Shown here: positions 1 to 6,307 of the stretch, piece by piece
How positions within the stretch are numbered: position 1 is the first letter of the stretch
Layout of the letters: each line of letters begins with the position of its first letter
Source of the DNA: Gemmatimonadota bacterium
Lineage (GTDB): Bacteria > Orphanbacterota > Orphanbacteria > Orphanbacterales > Orphanbacteraceae
Reading direction: 5' to 3'
Assembly: GCA_013002425.1 (NCBI GenBank)
Contig: JABDJQ010000036.1
Coordinates: forward strand, 1-8,004
Length of the DNA stretch: 8,004 bases
Position numbers and translations under genes: made by a program
Notes under the pieces: generated by a model
Database searches by the model: none
What the model was told of the DNA's origin: nothing
What the model saw: only the letters and a program-made list of their open reading frames with translations

Positions 1-197
1 GCCCAGTATTCCCCCATCTGTGTCGACGGCGTGATCGGGTATGCGCCGGCCGCGTCGGTCGATTCCCTCTCGCACATGATGACGGCCGTGTTGCCGTCCA
101 TCGCGGCGCGGACGCCGGGATACTTGAAGGAACGCTCCTTCTTTCCCCGATCCTTCACCTTTTCCATCACCTTGCGTCCGAGATCCAGTGCAGACAT
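1..197 (-). CDS. nifJ: Pyruvate/2-oxoacid:ferredoxin oxidoreductase, N-terminal fragment (NifJ type)
   Basis: The gene is cut by the window edge; 65 codons are visible. Enzymes of this family oxidatively decarboxylate pyruvate or another 2-oxoacid to acyl-CoA and reduce ferredoxin, using TPP and Fe-S clusters in the cytoplasm. The visible part reads MDGNTAV at residues 33-39 and AYPITPSTQMGEYW at 52-65. This is the start of domain I; the YPITPS signature carries the substrate-contacting Thr. MDGNTA together with YPITPST and MGE resembles the single-chain NifJ form more than archaeal PorA. About 32 residues precede MDGNTA, a longer N-terminus than in the usual NifJ. The chosen ATG (195-197) has a G-rich Shine-Dalgarno stretch a few bases upstream. 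It follows rnfB by 91 bp on the same strand, so co-transcription is likely. Whether the full protein is single-chain or one subunit, and its actual substrate, cannot be seen here. Confidence 0.85.
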   Translation of the reverse strand, partial: MSALDLGRKVMEKVKDRGKKERSFKYPGVRAAMDGNTAVIMCERESTDAAGAYPITPSTQMGEYW

Positions 198-212
198 GGA
201 GACCCCCTGTTA

Positions 213-232
213 CGGCCGCAGCCTCGCGGCCG
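213..232 (-). promoter_or_regulatory. GC-rich hairpin between rnfB and the oxidoreductase gene
   Basis: This is a perfect 7-bp inverted repeat, CGGCCGC and GCGGCCG, with a 6-base loop. It lies in the 91-bp gap and ends 15 bases before the oxidoreductase ATG on the minus strand. No U-tract follows on either strand, so it is not a clear terminator. It could stabilise the processed mRNA, adjust relative expression within the operon, or mean nothing in such GC-rich DNA. Confidence 0.35.
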
Positions 233-288
233 AGAATCGGCCCGAGCCCGGCAAACAGTTGTGCCGAAGTTCTCCCCGCATGTGTCGC

Positions 289-1155
289 TTATGTCGGGGC
301 ATCGTGCAGTGTGCCTTTTCTAATGATCTTCTTTGCAGCCGGGCCCTTGACGGGGCCGGCAACAGGATCGATCCAGACGATCGCGCCGGTCGGGCATCGC
401 TGGATCGGAACCTGTGTGTCGTGCTTGCGAGAGTAATCGATGACCGGCAGGTTGTTTCGCATTTCGATGAGGCCCGGAGCGTCCATGGCGCATCGGGCGC
501 ATGCGGTACAGGCCACTTCGCAGTCTTCGAGGATTTCGTCTCCCTCGTCGAGCGACTTGCACGCCACCCAGAGGCGGTGGCCGGCCGGATGGAGGGAGAA
601 GAGGTTCTTGGGACAGGCGGTGACGCAGTCCCCGCAGGCCGTGCACTTGTCTTCGTCCACGACGGGAATGTGCTGGTCGTTCATCGTGATCGCGTCGAAA
701 TCGCAGGACACTTCGCAGTCGGCCAGTCCGAGGCAGCCCCAGAAGCAGCCCTTGCCTCCTCCCGCGACTTGAGCCGCTGCGCCGCAGGTAGCCATTCCAT
801 GGTAGCGCGCGTGATTGCGCGCGACGTTGGCGCCGCCGGCGCAGGCCAGCCGGGCCACGACTTTCTCTTCCGCTCCCACGTCGACGCCGAGGTAGTCCGC
901 GATCCGGGCACGCCCTTCGTCGGAGCTGACCGTGCACTTGCCGGGGAGGGCGGCGCCCTTGACGAGAGCTTCGGCGAAAGGTCTGCAACCGGGGAATCCG
1001 CAGGCGCCGCAGTTCGTATGCGGAAGCATGTCCTCGACATCGTCGATGCGAGGATCCTCTTCCACGTGCAGCTTCCTGTTGGCCAGCACGAGGAGCGTGG
1101 TCAGAAGGAGAGTCAGCCCGCCGAGGGCCGCGACTGCCGTAAGAGCCGCCATCAT
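289..1155 (-). CDS. rnfB: RnfB-like membrane-anchored polyferredoxin
   Basis: This 288-residue protein has the RnfB layout. One N-terminal transmembrane helix (about 4-25) is followed by an Fe-S domain with C49-x2-C52-x4-C57-x16-C74. Then come the AC-AGG region (C105, C124) and a ferredoxin domain with C137, C141, C147, C151 and C171-x2-C174-x2-C177-x3-C181-P. A second C-terminal ferredoxin-like domain has C216-x2-C219-x2-C222 and C254-P. RnfB is the polyferredoxin subunit that carries electrons between soluble ferredoxin and the ion-pumping Rnf complex. The last domain is unusual: Ala226 stands where the fourth Cys of its first motif belongs, and the CxxCxxC of its second motif is missing, so it should bind one cluster instead of two. 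No other rnf gene is visible. An oxidoreductase gene lies 91 bp downstream, suggesting that RnfB serves that enzyme. ATG at 1153-1155 has GGGAG 10 bases upstream; the next codon is also ATG. Confidence 0.88.
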   Translation of the reverse strand: MMAALTAVAALGGLTLLLTTLLVLANRKLHVEEDPRIDDVEDMLPHTNCGACGFPGCRPFAEALVKGAALPGKCTVSSDEGRARIADYLGVDVGAEEKVVARLACAGGANVARNHARYHGMATCGAAAQVAGGGKGCFWGCLGLADCEVSCDFDAITMNDQHIPVVDEDKCTACGDCVTACPKNLFSLHPAGHRLWVACKSLDEGDEILEDCEVACTACARCAMDAPGLIEMRNNLPVIDYSRKHDTQVPIQRCPTGAIVWIDPVAGPVKGPAAKKIIRKGTLHDAPT

Positions 1156-1229
1156 TCGTTCACCACTCCCTTCGCACGGTTATCACCGAGGGGCCCGGAG
1201 AGCGGTTGCATCGTCGTTCTCGTGCTCAT
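1152..1229 (-). CDS. Possible 25-codon leader ORF overlapping the rnfB start
   Basis: ATG at 1227-1229 is preceded by GGGAG with a 6-base spacer. The frame runs 25 codons (starts MSTRTTMQ, ends KGVVNE) to a TGA that overlaps the rnfB ATG in an ATGA arrangement. That geometry is typical of translational coupling. The peptide has no recognisable domain, no membrane segment and no run of a single amino acid as in attenuator leaders. The frame stays open further upstream to 1364, but the SD favours this start. It may be a regulatory leader peptide or a chance ORF in high-GC DNA; the sequence alone cannot settle it. Confidence 0.3.
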   Translation of the reverse strand: MSTRTTMQPLSGPLGDNRAKGVVNE

Positions 1230-1247
1230 GGACGACTCCCGGCAAGT

Positions 1248-1287
1248 CCAGACAACGCCTAGACAATAGTGGATCGAGCGATCCACT
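1248..1287. promoter_or_regulatory. Operator-like palindrome with adjoining helically phased direct repeats
   Basis: Positions 1268-1287 form a perfect palindrome with 9-bp arms, AGTGGATCG and CGATCCACT, around a 2-base centre. Directly beside it, AGACAA occurs at 1250-1255 and again at 1261-1266, 11 bp apart or about one helical turn; the longer repeats are CCAGACAACG and CTAGACAATA. The block sits about 95-130 bp upstream of the rnfB ATG, in the 224-bp gap between the HPP gene stop and rnfB. It looks like a dimeric regulator site plus a second site for rnfB control. I see no convincing -35/-10 pair nearby, and the regulator is not identifiable. Confidence 0.45.
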
Positions 1288-1379
1288 GCACATACGTAAA
1301 TGCCGAAGGGCCGGCGCGGGTGTCCCCCGCGGGAGATCGGGCGAGAAAGGCGGCTGTCGGCCATGCCGCGGCGGGTGTT

Positions 1380-1931
1380 TCAGATGAGGTCCATGAGACT
1401 CGACCTGCAGAGTCCCTTGATCGCGCAGATCGCGCAGATTCCGACGATCACGACGGCGATCGTAAGCAGATCCCATTCGTTCAGCACGAAGCCGAGCGCG
1501 AGTCCGGCGGCGGGAGGGTGCTCGGTGTCCGTGACGACCATGAGAAACATGGCGATGCCCGTTGCCATCGCGGCGAACGCGATCGACTGGCTGACGCCGA
1601 AGAGGGCGGGAGAGAGGCCGGTTGAAGCCGTATTCAGGAACGAAAAGAGAATACCCACGGCGATCGAGACCGCATAGCCGCCGATCAGATACCGCGCCTT
1701 CGAGCGCTCGCGCCGCGGCATCGTGAAAACGATGAAGCTCGATGCACCGAGCGCCGCCACGAGCACGGTTTGTTTCACGGCGTCGAGCAGGGTGAGCGTC
1801 AGGAAAATCGCGACCATCGCCGCGACGCACTGAAAGACGTACTTCCCGGCGTGATGCCGGAACTTGGGATCGAGGACACGCCAGGGATGCTGCGCGTTCG
1901 ATTTCCCGTTCATTATAGTACGGATACCCAT
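1380..1931 (-). CDS. HPP family integral membrane protein
   Basis: This 183-residue polytopic membrane protein has about five hydrophobic segments (roughly 31-50, 53-71, 82-100, 114-133, 154-171). It carries the family signature TDTEHPPAAG at 134-143, with the name-giving His138-Pro139-Pro140. The ALGASSF stretch (61-67) and the LIGGY stretch (82-86) also fit the family. HPP proteins are poorly characterised; plant plastid members have been linked to nitrite transport, which should not be assumed here. No CBS domains are attached, unlike some family members. It follows the glycosyltransferase gene by 103 bp on the same strand. Two starts are possible, ATG 1929-1931 or the in-frame ATG 1911-1913 (residue 7); neither has a clear Shine-Dalgarno. 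The upstream start is shown because only the cytoplasmic tail differs. Confidence 0.85.
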   Translation of the reverse strand: MGIRTIMNGKSNAQHPWRVLDPKFRHHAGKYVFQCVAAMVAIFLTLTLLDAVKQTVLVAALGASSFIVFTMPRRERSKARYLIGGYAVSIAVGILFSFLNTASTGLSPALFGVSQSIAFAAMATGIAMFLMVVTDTEHPPAAGLALGFVLNEWDLLTIAVVIVGICAICAIKGLCRSSLMDLI

Positions 1932-1945
1932 GACATACCGAGTTT

Positions 1946-1966
1946 CGGCCGGCGCGTGACCGGCCG
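1946..1966. repeat. GC-rich inverted repeat upstream of the HPP gene
   Basis: CGGCCGG and CCGGCCG form perfect 7-bp arms around a 7-base loop, in the 103-bp gap between the glycosyltransferase stop and the HPP gene start. There is no U-tract on either strand, so it is not a standard terminator. It could be an operator or an mRNA hairpin separating the two genes. Its CGGCCG core also occurs in the hairpin at 213-232, which may only reflect base composition. Confidence 0.3.
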
Positions 1967-2034
1967 TGCGCGATCCGATGCGTGCGTGCGGACATCATGG
2001 GACTGCGTGACTCCAGGTGGGAACGCCGGAGGCA

Positions 2035-3747
2035 CTACCGGGCCGCGGACCCTTCCGCCCCGGGCCCCGTGAGTTCGTCGAACCGGTAGAGCAGAATGGT
2101 GTTCCCCGCCCGCGCCACCGGTTCGTACTCTTCGAGCCAGCGATAGCCTCCGCCGCCTCTCGATTTCAGCGAACAGAGACTGATCGCGACCCACCCGGCC
2201 GCGGGCGTGTCCGGTTCCAGCTCATGCACCGTCGCGGCAAGCCCGTGCTTCGTCAGATCCGTGCGTCCGAAATACGCGATCGTGAGTTCTTCGATCCCGC
2301 GCGTCCGGCACAGGTCGCGCAATCTGTGAAGGTCCTGTCCCCAGTCGAGATCGCTGTTCACGAGGATCCGTTCGGGATGGGAACCGGCGAGTTCGTTGAA
2401 GTACGCGAGGTAGTCGGGATGGCCGCGCGCGCTGCCGATCACGAGCCAGAGCAGAAGCAGGCACACGAGTCCGCGGGTGACTTCGGGCCGCCGCGCCGAT
2501 CGCCAGAGCGTCGCGGCGCCGCTTCCTCCGACGATCGCAAGAAGCGGGTAGATCGGAAGGACGTGGCGGAGGCCGATGTTCACGTTGCTCGCCATCCCGA
2601 GAGCGAGAATCACGCCCGCAAAGAGATGGGGGGCGCCCCTCCGCCACGCCCTTCGTCGGGCGCCAGGGCGCAGCGCGAGAACAGCGCCTGTGAAGGCGAG
2701 CGCGAGAAACGGCAGCGGGGATTTGAAGAGGAGCCCGGTCGGGAAGAACCGCCAGTCAGCAGACGTCTTGATTTCGCCGAGAAGATAAGAGTAATGCCCG
2801 CGCGTGTTCTTCTGCTCGAGCGTCGAGAGGCCGTTCCTGAGTTCCGGTGCATACGGAATCGGGGTTTCGAGCATGGCGTACGCAACCGATCGGAGGGGGC
2901 CGGGGAGGCTGAACTTTTCGTCGAACGCGGTGTGCGGGCGGTCTTCCTTCGTCGTGATCCGGAACGTATGCGCGCCGTACGCGCCCCAGAGGACGATCAG
3001 GACCACGGCGGTCGCGGCCGCGAAGCTGCGCGCGATCACGGCGGGAGGGGGGAGCCGTTCGCCGGCCCGCCATCGCCGGATCTCCAGAGCCGCCGCGCAC
3101 GCCGGAAAGTAGATCAGCGCCGAAAACTTCGAGACGATCGCGAGTCCGGCCGCAAGACCGAAGAGCAGGGCGCGCGCGGTCGTCGGGCTCGACAGCCAGC
3201 GGGTCCAGGCGAACAGTGTGGCGATGAAGAAGGTCGTGAAGATCGTGTCGGTCGTGGCGACGCCCGCGTGCGCAAGTGGCACGGGGGCATTCGTGTAGAG
3301 AACGAGCGCGAAGAAAGCCGCGAGGTCGCCGTAAATGTTCCGCGCCCACACCCAGAGTATTACAGCGCCGAGCGCGAAGAACGGGAGTACGCCAAGCCGC
3401 GCCATAGTCAGCTCCCGATCGTACGAGCCGCGCCCGTAAAGGAGGGCGATCCCCTCGTCGTACATGCCGGGGCCGTGGTCGAAGCGGGCGCCGTCGATCC
3501 ACGGCAGGAGGGCCGTCATCATGCGCGCGAACGGGGGGTGCAGATTCTCGTACTCGTACGTGCGTGTCACGAGCAGCTCCATCCCCGCCGCGATGTGCGC
3601 CGGCTCGTCGTACGTATGACTCAGCACGCCGTACGTCAGGATGATGCGCGCGAGCGCGATTCCGATCAGCACGGCGACCGCGAGCAGGGCCGGAGGACGG
3701 GGCGGGCCGGGTTCGACCGGCCTGGAATGAACTGTGCGCAGGGCCAT
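2035..3747 (-). CDS. GT-C fold membrane glycosyltransferase (PMT/ArnT-like)
   Basis: This 570-residue protein has many hydrophobic helices between about 20 and 440 and a hydrophilic C-terminal domain (about 441-570). Asp47-Glu48 follow the first helix in the motif HTYDEPAH, the acidic pair typical of GT-C enzymes. An HPPF stretch (70-73), a second acidic residue at Asp167 (TTDTIF) and NIGLRHVLPIYPLL (390-403) match the PMT_2/ArnT-like group. The C-terminal ILVNSDLDWGQDL (461-473) is common in a bacterial subgroup of these proteins. Such enzymes move a sugar from a polyprenyl-phosphate carrier to a protein or lipid on the outer face of the inner membrane; donor and acceptor here are unknown. 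The reading frame stays open to 4416, but that part is antisense to the kinase gene. ATG 3745-3747 is the best start, just before the first helix; it has GGAG only one base away. It is divergent from the kinase. Confidence 0.88.
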   Translation of the reverse strand: MALRTVHSRPVEPGPPRPPALLAVAVLIGIALARIILTYGVLSHTYDEPAHIAAGMELLVTRTYEYENLHPPFARMMTALLPWIDGARFDHGPGMYDEGIALLYGRGSYDRELTMARLGVLPFFALGAVILWVWARNIYGDLAAFFALVLYTNAPVPLAHAGVATTDTIFTTFFIATLFAWTRWLSSPTTARALLFGLAAGLAIVSKFSALIYFPACAAALEIRRWRAGERLPPPAVIARSFAAATAVVLIVLWGAYGAHTFRITTKEDRPHTAFDEKFSLPGPLRSVAYAMLETPIPYAPELRNGLSTLEQKNTRGHYSYLLGEIKTSADWRFFPTGLLFKSPLPFLALAFTGAVLALRPGARRRAWRRGAPHLFAGVILALGMASNVNIGLRHVLPIYPLLAIVGGSGAATLWRSARRPEVTRGLVCLLLLWLVIGSARGHPDYLAYFNELAGSHPERILVNSDLDWGQDLHRLRDLCRTRGIEELTIAYFGRTDLTKHGLAATVHELEPDTPAAGWVAISLCSLKSRGGGGYRWLEEYEPVARAGNTILLYRFDELTGPGAEGSAAR

Positions 3748-3753
3748 GCTCCG

Positions 3754-3759
3754 AGAATA
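3754..3759 (-). promoter_or_regulatory. Putative -10 element for the glycosyltransferase gene
   Basis: TATTCT on the minus strand matches TATAAT at 4 of 6 positions and ends 6 bases before the ATG at 3747. Transcription would begin at or next to the start codon, giving a leaderless mRNA. That fits the lack of a properly spaced Shine-Dalgarno. No clear -35 is seen 16-18 bases upstream, so this is a weak call. Confidence 0.25.
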
Positions 3760-3802
3760 GCATTCCCGGCCGGACTCTCGAACGCGGTTCCTCCTGTTCC
3801 GG

Positions 3803-3821
3803 TGTGCTAGAATCCGGCACA
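3803..3821 (+). promoter_or_regulatory. Putative -10 element within a short dyad, kinase gene
   Basis: TAGAAT at 3808-3813 matches TATAAT at 5 of 6 positions, and only 9 bases separate it from the kinase ATG. The transcript would therefore be leaderless or nearly so, in line with the absence of any Shine-Dalgarno before 3823. A short dyad, TGTGC (3803-3807) and GCACA (3817-3821), flanks the hexamer and could be a repressor site. No good -35 is visible. Confidence 0.35.
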
Positions 3822-3822
3822 A

Positions 3823-6183
3823 ATGAGTTCCGAACAACACAAGAAGCGCGTGCGCGCCCTGTTCGACGTGGTGATCGAGCTCCCGCCCGAAAAGCGCGAG
3901 CTCTACCTGGAACTGCAGTGCGCCGGGGAACCGGAAGTGCGCCGCGAACTCGACGAACTCATCGCCCACGACACCGCCACGAAAAAGATTCGGGTCGAGC
4001 CCGTTCTCGACCGCATGGAACCCGAAGCTGATCCCACGCAGATCGACAAATACAAGATCCTCGGCCGTCTCGGCGAGGGCGGGTTCGGAGACGTGTTCGA
4101 AGCCGAGCAGACCGAGCCTTTTCATCGCAAGGTCGCGCTCAAAGTCGTGAAGGCGGGGATGGACACGCGCGCGGTGCTCGATCGGTTCGAAGTCGAGCGC
4201 CAGGCGCTCGCGCACATGAGCCACCCGGGCATCGCGCGCGTGTTCGACGCGGGAACGACCGAGCGCGGTCGCTCGTACTTCGTGATGGAGCTCGTCGACG
4301 GACGGTCGATTACGCAATATGCCGACAGCAGCAAGCTGTCCATCGCCGAGCGCCTCGACCTGTTTCGGAGCGTGTGCGACGCGGTGCGCCACGCGCATCA
4401 GCGGGGAATCATTCACCGCGACCTGAAGCCCTCCAACATCCTGGTGACGAGCGAGAACGGGAAGCCGCTGGTCAAAGTAATCGACTTCGGGATTGCGAAA
4501 GCCACGGGAGGCGGTCTTTCGAACGAGACGATGTTCACGGAGGAGGGAGTATTCGTAGGAACGCCGGAGTACATGAGTCCCGAGCAGGCGGGCATGGGGG
4601 GCGATATCGATGTTCGAACCGACGTCTATTCGCTCGGCGTTCTTCTCTACGAACTGCTGACCGGAGCGCTCCCGGTGGACGCGAAAACACTTCGCTCGTC
4701 AAGTATTGCCCGCATGCAGGAGATCATTCAGAGCGAAAGCGCGAGAAGGCCGAGTACGCGGATGGAAGGCGAGGGCTCGGCCGACCGCGCCGCGAACCGA
4801 AGCGCGACTCCCGCACGCCTCGCGCGCGAACTGCGGGGCGACCTCGACTGGATCGTACTGAAAGCGCTCGAGAAGGAACGCGACCGTCGTTATGAATCCG
4901 CGAGCGCTCTTGCGATGGATATCGAACGATACGAACGCGACGAGCCGGTCGAAGCGGGGCCGCCGAGCGTGGGTTACCGCGCGCGGAAGTTCGCGAAGCG
5001 TTACCGTGTGCCGCTTGCCGTCGCGGGCATCGTGCTCGCGAGCATCGGATACGCGTTCTTCGAAACGAACAGGCAGCGCGTCGTCGCGGAACGCGCGCTC
5101 GAAGAAGCGGAAGAGATGTCGCGATTTCTGACGAGCATGCTGAGCGCCGCGGATCCGCGCAGCGAGGGGAAGGACGTTACGGTTCGCGCCATGCTCGAGA
5201 AGGGCGCCGGAACCGTGCGCGAGGACTTCGCGGAGAGGCCGCTCGTCAAAGCGCGCCTGCTCTTCACGATCGGGAAGGCGTTTCACAGCCTCGGCCTTTT
5301 TCAGGACGGTCGCCCGTTTCTGGAAGAAGCCGTTGCGACTCGCGAGGATCTTCTGCCGGACGACGATCCGGATCTCGCGTTCACGAACAACGTATTCGGC
5401 ATGACGCTCTTCCAGCTCGGCGAAATGCCGGAAGCGCGCGCGCATTATCAGCGTGCGATCGATGTCTGGAAGAACGCTTACGGCACGGAGCACCAGAACG
5501 TGGCGACCGCGCTGAACAACCTCGCAAATACGTACTGGGCGACCGGGGAGTACGACGAGGCGCTCCCCATCATGCGCATGTCGCTCGCGATTCGCGAGAA
5601 GGTGCGCGGGCCCGATCACCTCGACGTTGCGCAGTCGCTGAACAATCTCGGCGCGCTCGCCGCGACCACGGGAGATTTCGCCGGTTCCGCCGAGTACTTC
5701 GAACGCGCCCTTGTGATTCGCGAAAAGCGGCTCCCTCCGGACCATCCCGATATCTCTCAGACGATCTACAATATCGGCACCACGAAGATGATGGCGGGCG
5801 ACCATGCCGGCGGCGTTCCCTATTTCGAGCGCGCCCTCGCCGTGCAGGAGAAGACCCTCGGACCGAAGCATGTCGAAGTCGCGCTCTCGGTCGGGGCCCT
5901 CGCGAATGCCATGAGCCTCGCGGGCCGGTTCGCCGAAGCGGATGCGCAGTTCGAACGATCCCTCGCGATCCAGCGGGAGGCTCTCGGGCCGGAGCATGCC
6001 GACGTGGGGCGCACCCTCGCAGCCTACGGGTATCACGAGCGCCGAAAGGGGAATCCGGCGCAGGCCAGGGAGTATCTGGAGCGGGGTCTCCGGTTGCTCG
6101 AAAAGGCGGGGCAGGGGGATCACGACGATGCGGTGAAGGCGCGGCGCGTCCTCGGGGAAATCGACGAGGGGGCGCAACCGTAA
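3823..6183 (+). CDS. Transmembrane Ser/Thr protein kinase with C-terminal TPR domain
   Basis: This 786-residue receptor-like Hanks-type kinase starts with a helical region (about 1-70) often found before such kinases in Planctomycetes and Acidobacteria. The kinase domain spans about 77-370 and has all key residues: glycine loop GRLGEGGFG (81-89), Lys107, alpha-C Glu125, HRD loop HRDLKPSN (198-205), DFG (221-223) and GTPEYMSPEQ (246-255). It should be active. One transmembrane helix (about 395-413) follows a basic stretch, then a possible short coiled coil (about 417-435). Kinesin-light-chain-like TPRs of 42-residue period (about 475-770, e.g. ALNNLANTYWATGEYDEAL) follow. With the kinase inside, the TPRs would be periplasmic and may bind a protein partner. 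There are no PASTA repeats. It is divergent from the glycosyltransferase. Targets and signal are unknown. ATG 3823 has no Shine-Dalgarno, but homologous sequence begins at once. Confidence 0.93.
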   Translation: MSSEQHKKRVRALFDVVIELPPEKRELYLELQCAGEPEVRRELDELIAHDTATKKIRVEPVLDRMEPEADPTQIDKYKILGRLGEGGFGDVFEAEQTEPFHRKVALKVVKAGMDTRAVLDRFEVERQALAHMSHPGIARVFDAGTTERGRSYFVMELVDGRSITQYADSSKLSIAERLDLFRSVCDAVRHAHQRGIIHRDLKPSNILVTSENGKPLVKVIDFGIAKATGGGLSNETMFTEEGVFVGTPEYMSPEQAGMGGDIDVRTDVYSLGVLLYELLTGALPVDAKTLRSSSIARMQEIIQSESARRPSTRMEGEGSADRAANRSATPARLARELRGDLDWIVLKALEKERDRRYESASALAMDIERYERDEPVEAGPPSVGYRARKFAKRYRVPLAVAGIVLASIGYAFFETNRQRVVAERALEEAEEMSRFLTSMLSAADPRSEGKDVTVRAMLEKGAGTVREDFAERPLVKARLLFTIGKAFHSLGLFQDGRPFLEEAVATREDLLPDDDPDLAFTNNVFGMTLFQLGEMPEARAHYQRAIDVWKNAYGTEHQNVATALNNLANTYWATGEYDEALPIMRMSLAIREKVRGPDHLDVAQSLNNLGALAATTGDFAGSAEYFERALVIREKRLPPDHPDISQTIYNIGTTKMMAGDHAGGVPYFERALAVQEKTLGPKHVEVALSVGALANAMSLAGRFAEADAQFERSLAIQREALGPEHADVGRTLAAYGYHERRKGNPAQAREYLERGLRLLEKAGQGDHDDAVKARRVLGEIDEGAQP

Positions 6184-6243
6184 TCCATTGCTCCATGCCG
6201 GCCAGCGTCGCGCGAGCATGCAGCCGACATTCTGAATGACAAG

Positions 6244-6273
6244 AGGCTCGGACTTCGGTCCGGGCCTTTTTTT
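6244..6273 (+). terminator. Intrinsic terminator of the kinase gene
   Basis: A 10-bp stem (AGGCTCGGAC with GTCCGGGCCT, one G-U pair) is closed by a TTCG tetraloop between C and G, the very stable cUUCGg loop. Seven T residues follow at 6267-6273. It begins 60 bases after the kinase TAA. On the minus strand no T-run follows the stem, so it acts mainly on plus-strand transcripts in this convergent gap (6184-6307). Confidence 0.93.
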
Positions 6274-6307
6274 GTGCTGTCGCTGAATCGGGAAAGTCCG
6301 GGGGGAG

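Noticed and set aside
31..1269. 412-codon plus-strand open frame
   Set aside because: It is antisense to rnfB and the oxidoreductase start, both of which have clear cysteine or family motifs on the minus strand.
1315..1331. Hairpin CGCGGG/CCCGCG downstream of the HPP gene as a terminator
   Set aside because: The stem is only 6 bp and no T-run follows on either strand.
1912..1917. Perfect TATAAT on the minus strand
   Set aside because: It overlaps the second possible HPP start codon. A transcript from it would begin after both candidate ATGs and leave no usable start before the first membrane helix, and no -35 is visible.
2017..3810. Long open frame of 597 codons on the plus strand
   Set aside because: It is antisense to the glycosyltransferase, is rich in Arg, Glu and Pro with no domain, and arises from the GC codon bias of the opposite gene.
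3748..4416. 223-codon N-terminal extension of the glycosyltransferase frame
   Set aside because: It is antisense to the kinase domain, hydrophilic and unlike any GT-C protein; the protein family begins at the ATG at 3747.
4699..6219. Open frame of 506 codons on the minus strand
   Set aside because: It lies fully antisense to the kinase's TPR region, has Arg/Glu/Leu-rich content and no recognisable domain.
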